From positions 1 to 64,000 of the forward strand of contig NZ_JACOQD010000006.1 in NCBI RefSeq assembly GCF_014297365.1: a stretch of DNA of 64,000 bases. The letters are read 5' to 3'. The notes below the pieces were generated by a model. That model worked only from the letters and a program-made list of their open reading frames with translations. It was not told the origin of the DNA and ran no database searches. The position numbers and the translations under genes are program-made. Numbering within the stretch: position 1 is the first letter of the stretch; the number at the start of each line of letters is the position of its first letter. Positions 52,501 to 61,638 of the stretch are shown piece by piece. The stretch comes from Winogradskyella echinorum (GTDB taxonomy: Bacteria; Bacteroidota; Bacteroidia; Flavobacteriales; Flavobacteriaceae).

Positions 52501-55500
52501 ATCGGCAGATTCCACCTTCTTTAGGGTATAATAACCCCAATCCATCTATAGATTTTGAAAATAGTCCATTTTTTGTGAACGATAAATTAAGGAATTGGGA
52601 ATCTGATACTATTAGACGTGCTGGTGTTAGCTCCTTTGGAGTTGGTGGTACAAACGTACATATTGTTTTAGAAGAATATGAAACTAAAGAAGAAACAACA
52701 GAGACTATTAGACCTTTACAGTTACTTGCTTGGTCAGCTAAATCAGAAAATAGTCAAGTAGGTTATCAAAATGCTTTAAGCCGTTTTACAAAGACAAATC
52801 CAGACATAGCGCTTGCTGATATTGCCTATTCTCTGAATACTACAAGAGATGTATTTAGACATCGCAGTTTTGCATTAGCAGGAGATACTTTGGAAGCATA
52901 TAGTTTATTAGATGTAGAGGATAATAAAGACGTTAAAAGCAATGAATTAAAAGTCATTCCAAATGAAGTAGCCTTTTTATTCCCAGGACAAGGTTCTCAA
53001 TACCTACAAATGGGTAGGGCACTTTACGAGGGTGAAACTGTTTTTAGAGATGCTATAGATCATTGCGCAGAGTTGTTAAAAAAAGAGTTAACATTGGATA
53101 TAAGAGATATTATATATCCAAAAGTTAATAATGGTGATGCTGAAGCTCAATTGAAGGATACTAAGTTTACTCAACCTTCATTATTCATTGTAGAATATGC
53201 ACTTTCTCAGCTTTGGATGAGTTGGGGAATTAAACCAACGTTACTATGTGGTCATAGTATTGGTGAATTTGTTGCTGCTCATTTGGCAGGAATATTCACT
53301 TTAGAAGATGCATTACATTTAATAACAGTTCGTGGAAAATTAGTAAGTCAATTACCTGGTGGAAGTATGTTATCAGTTAGAGCTAATGTAAATAGTGTTA
53401 AAGATTTACTTCCAAATACACTTTCTATTGCAGCAATCAACTCGGATCGTTTGTGCGTTGTATCAGGTCCAGATAGTGCTATTGAAGATTTTGCGAAAAC
53501 TTTAACTGCAGGAGGCATTGCAAATATGCTTTTATTAACAAGTCATGCATTTCATTCTAGGATGATGGATCCAGTTTTAGAAGTTTTTGAAGAAGAAGTT
53601 AAAAAAATGACTTTAAATGTTCCCCGTTTGCCTCTAGTTTCTACAGTAACTGGTGAATGGATAACTGATGCAGAAGCTACAAGTTCTAAATATTGGACTA
53701 ACCATTTAAGGGAAGCAGTAAACTTCTCTGGTGCAATGGAAACAGTATTAGGACTAGAAGATCCTATTTTACTGGAAATAGGTCCTGGAAGAGCTTTGAC
53801 AACATTATCGCAGCAAAAGAAAGGTTTAAAATCTGTAGCTTCTATAGCAAGTATGCAGAAACCTAAGGAAGGCGAAAATGCTTACCATACAGTGTTAAGT
53901 GCACTAGGTGATCTTTGGGTAAACGGAATAGAACCTAATTGGAAAGCATTTTATGGAGAGCAATCAAGACAAAAAGTTTGGTTACCTGCTTATGTATTTG
54001 ATCGAAAACATTGTTGGTTAGATCCACCAATGGTTGAATCAACAATTAATAATACTGTTGTAAATACTAATACAGTTGATGAGAAAATTGAAACTAAAGA
54101 AATTATTGCTGCTGATCCTAAACCTCAAATGAATACTAAGATTATGAGAAAACCATTACTTCTTAAAAAAATAGCAGAAATTATTGAAGATAATTCTGGA
54201 ATTGAAATAGCAATAAATGAATATGATCTAAACTTTTTGGAGTTGGGTCTGGATTCTTTGGTACTTACACAAATGTCAATTACTTTCAAAAAAGAATTTG
54301 ATACAGCTATAACATTTAGACAGTTAAATGATCAACTAGGCTCTCCGAATTTATTAGCTGATTATCTAGATAATGTTCTTCCGAAAGATGCTTTTGCTCC
54401 ACAACAGGTGGTTGAAAATCAAACTCCTGTAAATCAAATTTCGACTAATAATGGTGCGTCAACAATACATGCTTCTCAACAATTAAATTTAATTAATAAT
54501 ACTCAAAACCCTGCATTAAATCTTATTGCTCAACAGATACAACTTTTAGGTAAACAAATAGAAATTATGCAAGGACAAGGACAATTTCAAGTTGATATTG
54601 CAACTCCGTCAGCTGTATTACCTCAAGAAAATAATGTAAAAATAGAACCAGACAAGAATTATGACGACATATTATCTGAAGAAGAAAAGAAAGAACATCA
54701 AAAACCATTTGGAGCTTCACCTAGAATAGAAAAAAAGTCAACAGATTTAAATAAGGTTCAAGCAGATTTTTTAAAGAATTTAATATCAAGTTATAATAAA
54801 AAAACAGCAGGTAGTAAGGCTTATGCTCAAGAACATCGAAGTCATATGTCTGACCCTAGAGTAGTTTCAGGATTTAAACCACAAACTAAAGAGTTAATAT
54901 ACCCTATTGTTGTAGAAAAATCTTCAGGCAATCGTTTATGGGATATAGATGGTAATGAATATATTGATGTTCTCAATGGCTTTGGAGCATGTTTATTTGG
55001 TCATCAACCAGATTTTATTAAAGATGCTTTACATAAACAGATAGATCTTGGTTTTGAAGTTGGCCCACAACATCCTTTAGCTGGTGAGGTTACTCAACTT
55101 ATATGTGAAATAACTGGGAATGATCGTGCTGCATTATGTAATACAGGTTCTGAAGCTGTATTAGGTGCTATGCGAATTGCAAGAACGGTAACTGGCCGTT
55201 CACTAATTGTGGCATTCTCACGTTCATATCATGGTATTAATGATGAGGTTCTTGTAAGAGGTTCAAAAAAACTTAGAACATTTCCAGCAGCATCTGGTAT
55301 AATGCCAGAAGCAGTTAAGAACATGTTAATATTAGATTATGGGACAGAAGAAAGTTTAGCTATTATTAAAGAACGCGCACACGAAATTGCTGCAGTTCTC
55401 GTAGAGCCAGTACAGAGTCGCAGACCAGAGCTTAGGCCAATAGAATTTTTAAAAGAAGTTAGAGAGGTAACTAAAGCTTCAGAAACAGTATTAATTTTTG

Positions 55501-56255
55501 ATGAGATTATAACTGGCTTTAGAATGCATCTAGGAGGTGCTCAGCAATTATTTGGTATTAAAGCGGATTTAGCAACTTATGGAAAAGTTATTGGTGGAGG
55601 TATGTCTATTGGTGCTATTGCAGGAAGTAAAAAATGTATGGATGCACTTGATGGTGGTCACTGGAAATTTGGTGATGATTCTTTCCCAGAGGTGGGAGTA
55701 ACTTATTTTGCGGGTACTTTTGTTCGTCACCCATTGGCGTTAGCTTCAACAAAGGCTTCTCTGTTATATATGAAAGCACAAGGAAATGCACTTCAAGATG
55801 AATTAGCCAGAAAAACAGAGCGCATTGCATCTGAAATAGCTTCATTTATCAAATCTAAAGACCTTCCAATGGAAATAGTTTATTATCGTTCATTATGGAG
55901 ATTAAAGTTTTTAGAAGATATTCCTTACTCTGAATTATTTTTTGTTTTAATGAGAGAAAAAGGGTTTCATATTTGGGATGGATTTCCATGTTATATGACT
56001 TCGGCTTATAGCGATAAGGATATAACAAATTTGATAGATACATTTAAAGAATGTCTTAATTTATTAATTACAAATGGGATTTTAAATTCAAACGAAAAAA
56101 ATGGATTAATTGTAAAGGGAAAAAAGGTTTTAACAAAAGAATTGAATACACCACCTATACCAGAAGCAAAGCTTGGTTTCGACGAAAATGGTAATCCTGC
56201 TTGGTTTGTAAAGGATATGAAAAAGGAAAATGGATATCATCAATTAGATATTTAA
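49581..56255 (+). CDS. Hybrid NRPS-PKS: A-T-KS-AT-ACP-aminotransferase
   Basis: A 2224-residue synthase from the ATG at 49581 (other in-frame starts at 49560 and 49572). Domains: adenylation about 15-500 (YIIYTSGTTGNPKG, YGPTETT); carrier with GGTSLL (Ser about 549); ketosynthase from about 608 with HSACSTSS (Cys 780), EAHGTATP and KSNLGH; acyltransferase with GQGSQ (about 1136), GHSIGEF (about 1224) and HAFHS, the malonyl-type signature; carrier with GLDSLV (about 1559); a PLP class III aminotransferase from about 1750 with FDEIITGFR and TYGKVIGGG (Lys about 2002). No ketoreductase, dehydratase or thioesterase. By my alignment the A-domain pocket is D-A-E-H-V-A-K-V-A, which I cannot assign. 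Inferred chemistry: one amino acid, one malonate extension, then transamination of the beta-keto group. It resembles MycA-type lines in the KS-AT-ACP-aminotransferase order. Confidence 0.92.
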   Translation: MNLTEQEILESIKEFNSTNFEFPSDKTIIDLFLQQVKSTPGHIAVTYNGNELTFKELDTLSNQFANFLIENYKIRRTDFVGLMIERSEWVIVCILSILKAGGTYVPIDVEAPQLRKEYVKNDSNCKFIIENSVVEEFTTSKEKFKSELAYGSNSEPNDLAYIIYTSGTTGNPKGVMIENRGVVNLITWLKGYYNIKAGERISQIANPYFDASVEQIFLGLLSGATLVMIDGEVLKNHKLKEFVIEQNITHLHATASYLETISDLSEATALNRIVAAAEVCTTKLAEKLSVFGDFYNKYGPTETTVASSIYKYSPNDDNESSLSIGKPIGNTKIYILSDELELRPIGEVGELCISGTGVGRGYLNKEELTAERFINDPFEKGQKLYRTGDFAKWLPSGNLEIIGRKDDQVKIRGFRIELGDVENAINSIPNIKRSVVIVNDAIAGEKRLVAYMQSEDKSRDTSAIKKQLSDILQSYMIPSLFVWMDEFPQTPNGKIDKRSLPDPANLRPESAPILRKPTNKLEKELSKIWGELLSISEVGIDDNFFEMGGTSLLTKKMVVVIAEQLKLEVPITKIYQHPTISDLANILNPNQKKKAVSQHHKKSKRNDNSDIAIIAMAGRFPGANSIQELWDVLKDGKETISYFTPDELDKSIPKALRNDPLYVGARGIVPSAKTFDAKFFGLTPKLASAMDPQQRLFLEVAWEALEQSGYLPNLYDGKIGVYAGVKSNTYFLNNVFPNKKLMNQIGDMQAMTINDIGYVATRTAYHLNLKGPAVSVHSACSTSSLAIAQAVESIRNGQCDVALAGGSSVTSPMYSGHLYQEGSMKSADGRCRPFDANATGTLFSDGAGVVLLKNLDEAKRDGDVIHGVIKGIGINNDGNDKGSFTAPSIEGEAGAISSALLDADIKPSEISYIEAHGTATPIGDPIEIEGLNLAFGEQVSKGYCAIGSIKSNLGHLTAAAGVAGVIKTTLAMKHRQIPPSLGYNNPNPSIDFENSPFFVNDKLRNWESDTIRRAGVSSFGVGGTNVHIVLEEYETKEETTETIRPLQLLAWSAKSENSQVGYQNALSRFTKTNPDIALADIAYSLNTTRDVFRHRSFALAGDTLEAYSLLDVEDNKDVKSNELKVIPNEVAFLFPGQGSQYLQMGRALYEGETVFRDAIDHCAELLKKELTLDIRDIIYPKVNNGDAEAQLKDTKFTQPSLFIVEYALSQLWMSWGIKPTLLCGHSIGEFVAAHLAGIFTLEDALHLITVRGKLVSQLPGGSMLSVRANVNSVKDLLPNTLSIAAINSDRLCVVSGPDSAIEDFAKTLTAGGIANMLLLTSHAFHSRMMDPVLEVFEEEVKKMTLNVPRLPLVSTVTGEWITDAEATSSKYWTNHLREAVNFSGAMETVLGLEDPILLEIGPGRALTTLSQQKKGLKSVASIASMQKPKEGENAYHTVLSALGDLWVNGIEPNWKAFYGEQSRQKVWLPAYVFDRKHCWLDPPMVESTINNTVVNTNTVDEKIETKEIIAADPKPQMNTKIMRKPLLLKKIAEIIEDNSGIEIAINEYDLNFLELGLDSLVLTQMSITFKKEFDTAITFRQLNDQLGSPNLLADYLDNVLPKDAFAPQQVVENQTPVNQISTNNGASTIHASQQLNLINNTQNPALNLIAQQIQLLGKQIEIMQGQGQFQVDIATPSAVLPQENNVKIEPDKNYDDILSEEEKKEHQKPFGASPRIEKKSTDLNKVQADFLKNLISSYNKKTAGSKAYAQEHRSHMSDPRVVSGFKPQTKELIYPIVVEKSSGNRLWDIDGNEYIDVLNGFGACLFGHQPDFIKDALHKQIDLGFEVGPQHPLAGEVTQLICEITGNDRAALCNTGSEAVLGAMRIARTVTGRSLIVAFSRSYHGINDEVLVRGSKKLRTFPAASGIMPEAVKNMLILDYGTEESLAIIKERAHEIAAVLVEPVQSRRPELRPIEFLKEVREVTKASETVLIFDEIITGFRMHLGGAQQLFGIKADLATYGKVIGGGMSIGAIAGSKKCMDALDGGHWKFGDDSFPEVGVTYFAGTFVRHPLALASTKASLLYMKAQGNALQDELARKTERIASEIASFIKSKDLPMEIVYYRSLWRLKFLEDIPYSELFFVLMREKGFHIWDGFPCYMTSAYSDKDITNLIDTFKECLNLLITNGILNSNEKNGLIVKGKKVLTKELNTPPIPEAKLGFDENGNPAWFVKDMKKENGYHQLDI

Positions 56256-56295
56256 TAAAGTTTTAAAAATTAAAAACGCCTAACCGTTTTAAATT

Positions 56296-59200
56296 ATGAT
56301 AACATCTACAATTAGTCAAAATCAATCTGTGAATTATGACCCGTTTACTGGGCCTATAATTGAAAAAATAATACTTACAACCCAAGCTCAGGCAGAAATA
56401 TGGATAGATTGTAAACTTGGTGGTGAAGATGCAAATAAAGGGTATAATGAGTCTATATCTCTTGTTCTTGAAGGTGAGTTAGAAAAGGAATCTCTAAATA
56501 AAGCTATACAAAAATTAGTAGAAAGGCACGAGGCTTTACGTGGAGTTTTTAGTCCAGATGGTAGGTATATGAGTATACTTCAATATACTCCTTTTAAAGT
56601 TACATATCATGATTTTTCTCAATTAACATCAGATAAAACTGAAAGTGCACTAGCAGATTATTTAAATAATGATGCAAACCATAATTTTGATTTAATTAGA
56701 GGACCTCTAATTAAATTTGGATTAATTAAAATTTGCGATAAAATTAGTCATCTCATTATAACTGCGCATCATATCATTTGTGACGGTTGGTCTTTTGGTA
56801 TCATTTTGGAAGATTTAGGAAAATTATACTCCGCTTACAAAACCAATCAAATTCCAAATTTACCTAAAGTTGAGAGTTTTAGTTCTTATGCAGATGATGA
56901 GCAAGAATTTATAATTAGTGAAGAACAGATTAAAACTGAAAAATTTTGGATTGATTTGTTTAAAGATTCTATACCAGAATTAACATTACCAACAGACTTT
57001 CCCAGACCTAAATTAAGAACTTACAAGAGCGAGCGATTGGATTTTTCATTTAATCTTCAATTACTAGATCAATTAAAAAAAGTAGGATTAAAATCTGGTT
57101 GTAGTTTAGTTACAACACTAATGTCTGCTTTTGAAGTTTTTCTCTATAAACTAACTGGGCAAGATGATATAGTTGTTGGGTTGCCGTCAGCTGGGCAAAC
57201 TGTAAATGGCAGAATACAATTAGTTGGGCATTGTGTAAATTTATTACCCTTAAGAAGTAAGCTAGATTCTAGAAAATCATTTAGAGCTTATTTAAAAGAA
57301 AGAAAAACTTCTTTATTAGATGCTTATGATCACAAACAGTTAAGTTTTGGAGAATTATTACAGAAGTTGCCTTTACAAAGAGACCCATCTAAAGTACCAC
57401 TTGTACCAGTAGTTTTTAATATAGATGTTGGAATGACTAATCTGGTTAGTTTTTATGACTTAGAGTTCAAAGTTATAAGTAATCCAAGGGTCTCTGATGC
57501 CTTTGAAATTTTCTTAAATGCTAGTGATACTAAAGATGATTTTATTTTACAATGGTCCTATAATTCTTCACTTTTTAAGTCTGCAACAATTAAAAAGATG
57601 ATGATAGATTTTGAAGCTATAGTTGAGAGAATTGTTGAAAACCCAGATATAACATTAAGGGAAATCATAAAAACTGACGAGTCAATTTATAAAAATCTTA
57701 ATAATACAGCTGCACATTATCCAAATTTGGCTTTACATCATTTATTAGAAAAACAAACTAAATTATCGTTTAAAAAAACAGCGATAAAATTTGATGGTTC
57801 TGAGATATCTTATGGAATGTTAGAGCAACAAGTTAATCTCTTAGCTCATTCTTTATTAGAAAAAGGAGTAGGTTATGGCGATTTTGTAGGAGTATGTTTA
57901 CCACGTTCTAAAAAGCTTGTAATAACTTTGCTTGCCATAATGAAATGTGGGGCTGCTTATTTGCCGTTAGATCCAAACTATCCAAATGAGCGTTTAGATT
58001 TTATGATAAATGATTCTGAGGCTAAATTTTTAATTACTACTGACGAATTTTCTTCAAAATTAAACACTAAGGCTTCAAAATTTTTGCTGGAGGATTTGTT
58101 TACAAATCTTTCTAAGTACCCATTAGAGCCATTAAAGATTGAGGTCAGTCCTAATGATTTAGCTTATTTACTTTATACATCTGGTTCAACCGGAAAACCG
58201 AAAGGAGTTCAGGTCACTCATAGAAATTTAGTTAATTTTTTAACTAGTATGGCCAAAGAACCCGGAATAGATGAAACAGACAGTTTACTTTCTATTACTA
58301 CTATTTCGTTTGATATCGCAGGTTTAGAGTTGTTTCTACCTCTTTTAAAAGGAGCAGAATTAATTGTTGCTAATGAAGAGACAGCAAAAGATGGTCGTTT
58401 AATGCTTGATCTCATTAAAAAAGAAAAAATTACCATGTTGCAGGCTACACCTACATCATGGCAAATGTTATTAGATTCTGGATGGGATAATCCATATCCA
58501 ATTAAAGCTTTATGTGGTGGTGAAGCATTACCATTAGCATTAGCTAAAAAGCTATTAGCAAAAGTTGATGAACTCTGGAATGTTTATGGGCCAACTGAAA
58601 CTACAATTTGGTCTGCTGTGAAGCAAATTACCATGGAAGATGAACTAATAACCATTGGCCACCCAATTGCAAATACCCAATTGTATTTGCTAAATGACCA
58701 AGATATGCTAGTTAAAAATGGTGCTATTGGTGAATTGTGTATTGCAGGTGATGGAGTATCTAAAGGTTATTGGAAAAGACCAGAATTAACAGCTGAAAAA
58801 TTTGTAACCAATCCATTTGGTTTAGCGGAAAATAAAATTTTGTATCGTACAGGTGATTTAGGGAAGCTTTTAGATAATGGTGAGGTACAATGTTTAGGAA
58901 GAATAGATCATCAAGTTAAAATTAGAGGGCATCGAATTGAATTAGGTGAAATTGAACAAGCACTAGACCAACTGGCAGCAGTGCAATCTTCGGTTGTAAT
59001 GGTAAATAATGATCGTTTGGTTTCTTATTTAATATTAAATCAGGAGAATTATGATACCGCTAATTTAATTAATCAATGGAAACAAAGCTTAATTCATCAA
59101 CTTCCAGCACATATGGTGCCTAATGAGTTTAATGTTATTGATGAATTCCCTAAAACTTTAAACGGAAAAATAGATCGAAAAAGTTTATTAACCTTGTCTT

Positions 59201-60300
59201 CTAAAAAGGTTGAAAGGATAAGTTATACAAGTCCTCGGAGTAAAACAGAACATTTAGTTAGTAAAATATGGTGTGACGTCTTAGAAAGAGAAAAGATAAA
59301 TATACAAAGCGATTTTTTTGAGCTTGGAGGTCATTCAATCTTGGCCATAAAAGTGGTAGTACGTTTAGAAAAAGAAATTGGTAAAAAATTACCATTATCT
59401 GTAATTATGGTCTATCCTACCATAGAAAAGTTAGCTAATTTCTTAGATAAAGATGACAAAAAGAAGTCTTGGAATTCATTAGTTGCTTTAAGAAAGGATG
59501 GAAATAAAACCCCATTGTATATTGTCCATGGAGCTCATTTTGGGATTTATATCTTTAATGATTTAGCGAAATTATTAGATGATGATCAACCTGTTTATGC
59601 GTTACAGCCTAAAGGATTAGATGGTGAAGAAGAACCACACGATTCTATTGTAGATATGGCGGCACATTATATTTCTGAAATGGAAGCTTCTAATCCAGAT
59701 GGACCATATGCTTTAGCAGGTTTTTCTATGGGTGGAATTATTGCATTCGAAATGGCTAAACAGTTAAGAGCAAAAGGGAAAAAAGTTACTATGTTAGCAA
59801 GTTTTGATAGTTATATTTACCCTAGTTATTTTTATAGTAATGCATTAAAGAAAAGTATTGTTTCCTTTTTATATAAAGGTGGTCAAATGATTTATGTTAC
59901 TCTGAATATGTTTAGTAGTAAGAAGAATTTTATTCGTAGAATTGAATTATTAAAATTGAGGTTTCAAGGAATTTATATGAGACTAAAATTAGGAAGAGAA
60001 AAACAATTTCAGTTACAGCATAATAGACCTTTAAAAATGGACAGAATGCATATACTTGCATGTAAAAAATACATTATGACGCCTCAAGATATTGTCATAG
60101 ATTTATTTAAAGCCAAGGATAATGTATTTTTTGCTCATGATTTTAAGTTTCTTGGATGGAAGAAGTTTGCTAAAAAAGGTGTTAATAGGTATATGATTCC
60201 TGGTAATCACGTAGACATGTTTGCGCCACCTAATGTTGAGGTCTATGCAAATAGTCTTCAACGTGTTATGGATAACTATAATGCTGATAATTGTGAGTAG
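56296..60300 (+). CDS. NRPS C-A-T-TE termination module
   Basis: A 1334-residue protein. Condensation domain about 15-440 with HHIICDG (about 157-163); adenylation about 470-960 with LLYTSGSTGKPKG (about 625) and YGPTETTIW; carrier LGGHSIL (Ser about 1014); thioesterase about 1070-1330 with GFSMGG (Ser about 1146) and a late His in GNHVDMF. The A-domain pocket reads D-I-L-Q-L-G-V-I-W by my alignment, close to a code I recall for glycine. It lies 40 nt after the hybrid synthase, and the C domain would accept its aminated acyl chain. The TE then releases the product by hydrolysis or cyclisation. Confidence 0.92.
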   Translation: MITSTISQNQSVNYDPFTGPIIEKIILTTQAQAEIWIDCKLGGEDANKGYNESISLVLEGELEKESLNKAIQKLVERHEALRGVFSPDGRYMSILQYTPFKVTYHDFSQLTSDKTESALADYLNNDANHNFDLIRGPLIKFGLIKICDKISHLIITAHHIICDGWSFGIILEDLGKLYSAYKTNQIPNLPKVESFSSYADDEQEFIISEEQIKTEKFWIDLFKDSIPELTLPTDFPRPKLRTYKSERLDFSFNLQLLDQLKKVGLKSGCSLVTTLMSAFEVFLYKLTGQDDIVVGLPSAGQTVNGRIQLVGHCVNLLPLRSKLDSRKSFRAYLKERKTSLLDAYDHKQLSFGELLQKLPLQRDPSKVPLVPVVFNIDVGMTNLVSFYDLEFKVISNPRVSDAFEIFLNASDTKDDFILQWSYNSSLFKSATIKKMMIDFEAIVERIVENPDITLREIIKTDESIYKNLNNTAAHYPNLALHHLLEKQTKLSFKKTAIKFDGSEISYGMLEQQVNLLAHSLLEKGVGYGDFVGVCLPRSKKLVITLLAIMKCGAAYLPLDPNYPNERLDFMINDSEAKFLITTDEFSSKLNTKASKFLLEDLFTNLSKYPLEPLKIEVSPNDLAYLLYTSGSTGKPKGVQVTHRNLVNFLTSMAKEPGIDETDSLLSITTISFDIAGLELFLPLLKGAELIVANEETAKDGRLMLDLIKKEKITMLQATPTSWQMLLDSGWDNPYPIKALCGGEALPLALAKKLLAKVDELWNVYGPTETTIWSAVKQITMEDELITIGHPIANTQLYLLNDQDMLVKNGAIGELCIAGDGVSKGYWKRPELTAEKFVTNPFGLAENKILYRTGDLGKLLDNGEVQCLGRIDHQVKIRGHRIELGEIEQALDQLAAVQSSVVMVNNDRLVSYLILNQENYDTANLINQWKQSLIHQLPAHMVPNEFNVIDEFPKTLNGKIDRKSLLTLSSKKVERISYTSPRSKTEHLVSKIWCDVLEREKINIQSDFFELGGHSILAIKVVVRLEKEIGKKLPLSVIMVYPTIEKLANFLDKDDKKKSWNSLVALRKDGNKTPLYIVHGAHFGIYIFNDLAKLLDDDQPVYALQPKGLDGEEEPHDSIVDMAAHYISEMEASNPDGPYALAGFSMGGIIAFEMAKQLRAKGKKVTMLASFDSYIYPSYFYSNALKKSIVSFLYKGGQMIYVTLNMFSSKKNFIRRIELLKLRFQGIYMRLKLGREKQFQLQHNRPLKMDRMHILACKKYIMTPQDIVIDLFKAKDNVFFAHDFKFLGWKKFAKKGVNRYMIPGNHVDMFAPPNVEVYANSLQRVMDNYNADNCE

Positions 60301-61063
60301 ATTATATTGTGATACAATTGAGTTATCTAACGCACATTTTAATAAACTATCACAAAATAAATTAGGTATTAACTTATTTAAAATCGAATTGCCTGCATAC
60401 TATGATTTAGTACCTATGCTGGTAAATTATTTAAGTGAAACAGAGTTGCAGCGTGCAGAAAAATATCACTTTGTAAAAGATAAAAACCGATTTATAATTA
60501 GCAGATCCTTACTCAAAATCTTACTTGCTCAAACTTCAGGGCTTAATATTTCTGAAATTCAAATAGAAAAAGATGAGAATAAAAAGCCTTATCTATCAAT
60601 TAATAGGTCTATACATTTCAATGTGTCTCATGCAGAAAATTTTGCCATTATAGCTATAAATAAAGCAGCTGTAGGTGTAGATGTGGAATACTTAAATAAA
60701 GATTTTGATTATTCTGAAATCTTATCGCATGTGTTTAATAATATGGAAATTGAAACAATACTTAATTCAAACAATAAAGATCATACGTTTTATAAGTATT
60801 GGACTCGCAAAGAAGCTATAGTTAAAGCAACAGGAAAAGGAATTAGTGATAATTTACCGTTAATTCCATCAAGTGATGGTTGTCATTCTATAGATGCTGA
60901 GTTATTAGGAGGTTTTCAAAATATGAATGTTCTAAGTTTCAATTTAGATAAAGATTATATCGCATCTCTAGCTTTTGATGATAACAATTATAATTCTGAT
61001 AAAATTACAATTTATAGTCTTCCAACATCATTGGAAGATTTAATGCTTTTAGGTAATATATAA
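60281..61063 (+). CDS. Sfp-type 4'-phosphopantetheinyl transferase
   Basis: A 260-residue protein from the ATG at 60281, which overlaps the NRPS stop by 20 nt; the frame is open further upstream, but those codons lie inside the NRPS gene. Family motifs: FNVSHAENFA, VGVDVEYL (Mg-binding Asp, about 132) and WTRKEAIVKATGKGI (about 174). It activates the three carrier domains encoded immediately upstream. Translational overlap marks it as the last gene of the operon. Confidence 0.93.
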   Translation: MLIIVSRLYCDTIELSNAHFNKLSQNKLGINLFKIELPAYYDLVPMLVNYLSETELQRAEKYHFVKDKNRFIISRSLLKILLAQTSGLNISEIQIEKDENKKPYLSINRSIHFNVSHAENFAIIAINKAAVGVDVEYLNKDFDYSEILSHVFNNMEIETILNSNNKDHTFYKYWTRKEAIVKATGKGISDNLPLIPSSDGCHSIDAELLGGFQNMNVLSFNLDKDYIASLAFDDNNYNSDKITIYSLPTSLEDLMLLGNI

Positions 61064-61154
61064 CATTCAATCCATGTTATAAGAATGACTATATAAGGAT
61101 TCACTTTATTTTTATATTGGTATATTTTTCCAATTTCATAGCTTTCGTATTTAT

Positions 61155-61198
61155 GTAACAAAGGTTACGCTTAAGGTAAACTGTTTAGGCTAATTTTG
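61155..61198 (+). promoter_or_regulatory. Crp/Fnr-like site plus promoter of the rhodanese unit
   Basis: GTAAC-AAAG-GTTAC (61155-61168) is a perfect 5+5 inverted repeat, and TAATTTTG (61191-61198) is a full -7 box. The distance from palindrome start to -7 start is 36 nt, the same as at 62994/63030 and 63324/63360. No -33 box is evident, as expected for an activator-dependent promoter. Confidence 0.65.
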
Positions 61199-61229
61199 AT
61201 ATAATTATTTAACAATAAAACCTAGTTAC

Positions 61230-61571
61230 ATGTCATTTCTGTCATCGTTATTTGGATCTAATACACAGCAATTCAGTGCTATTAAGGTTCTTTCTTCAAA
61301 TGAATTTAAGTCTAAAATAGAAAATAAAAAGGTTCAATTAATTGATGTTAGAACACCAAGAGAATTTAAATCTGGCCATATTAAAGGCGCAAAGAATATA
61401 GATGCATTTTCAGCATACTTCAATACTGAGTTTAATAAATTAAGTAAAGATAAAGCAGTCTATGTGTATTGTAGAAGCGGAAGTAGAAGCAGACAATCGG
61501 CTAAACGTTTGGCAAAAATGGGTTTCACCGAAGTATATGATTTAAAAGGTGGGATTCTAGGTTATAATTAA
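61230..61571 (+). CDS. Rhodanese-like sulfurtransferase
   Basis: A 113-residue single-domain rhodanese. LIDVRTPREFKSGHIKGAKN leads to the active-site loop YCRSGSRSRQ (Cys about 81) and ends with LKGGILGYN. The six-residue loop size is that of sulfurtransferases. No signal peptide, so cytoplasmic. It opens a redox/sulfur unit with a di-heme lipoprotein and thioredoxin. Confidence 0.92.
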   Translation: MSFLSSLFGSNTQQFSAIKVLSSNEFKSKIENKKVQLIDVRTPREFKSGHIKGAKNIDAFSAYFNTEFNKLSKDKAVYVYCRSGSRSRQSAKRLAKMGFTEVYDLKGGILGYN

Positions 61572-61638
61572 AACGTATATAAACATCTAGTTAATTGTTA
61601 CTGATTTAATTTCATCTTAATTTAAATAATATGTTGGT

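Noticed and set aside
55615-56043. Minus-strand frames within the aminotransferase domain
   Set aside because: Shadows of the NRPS-PKS gene in other frames.
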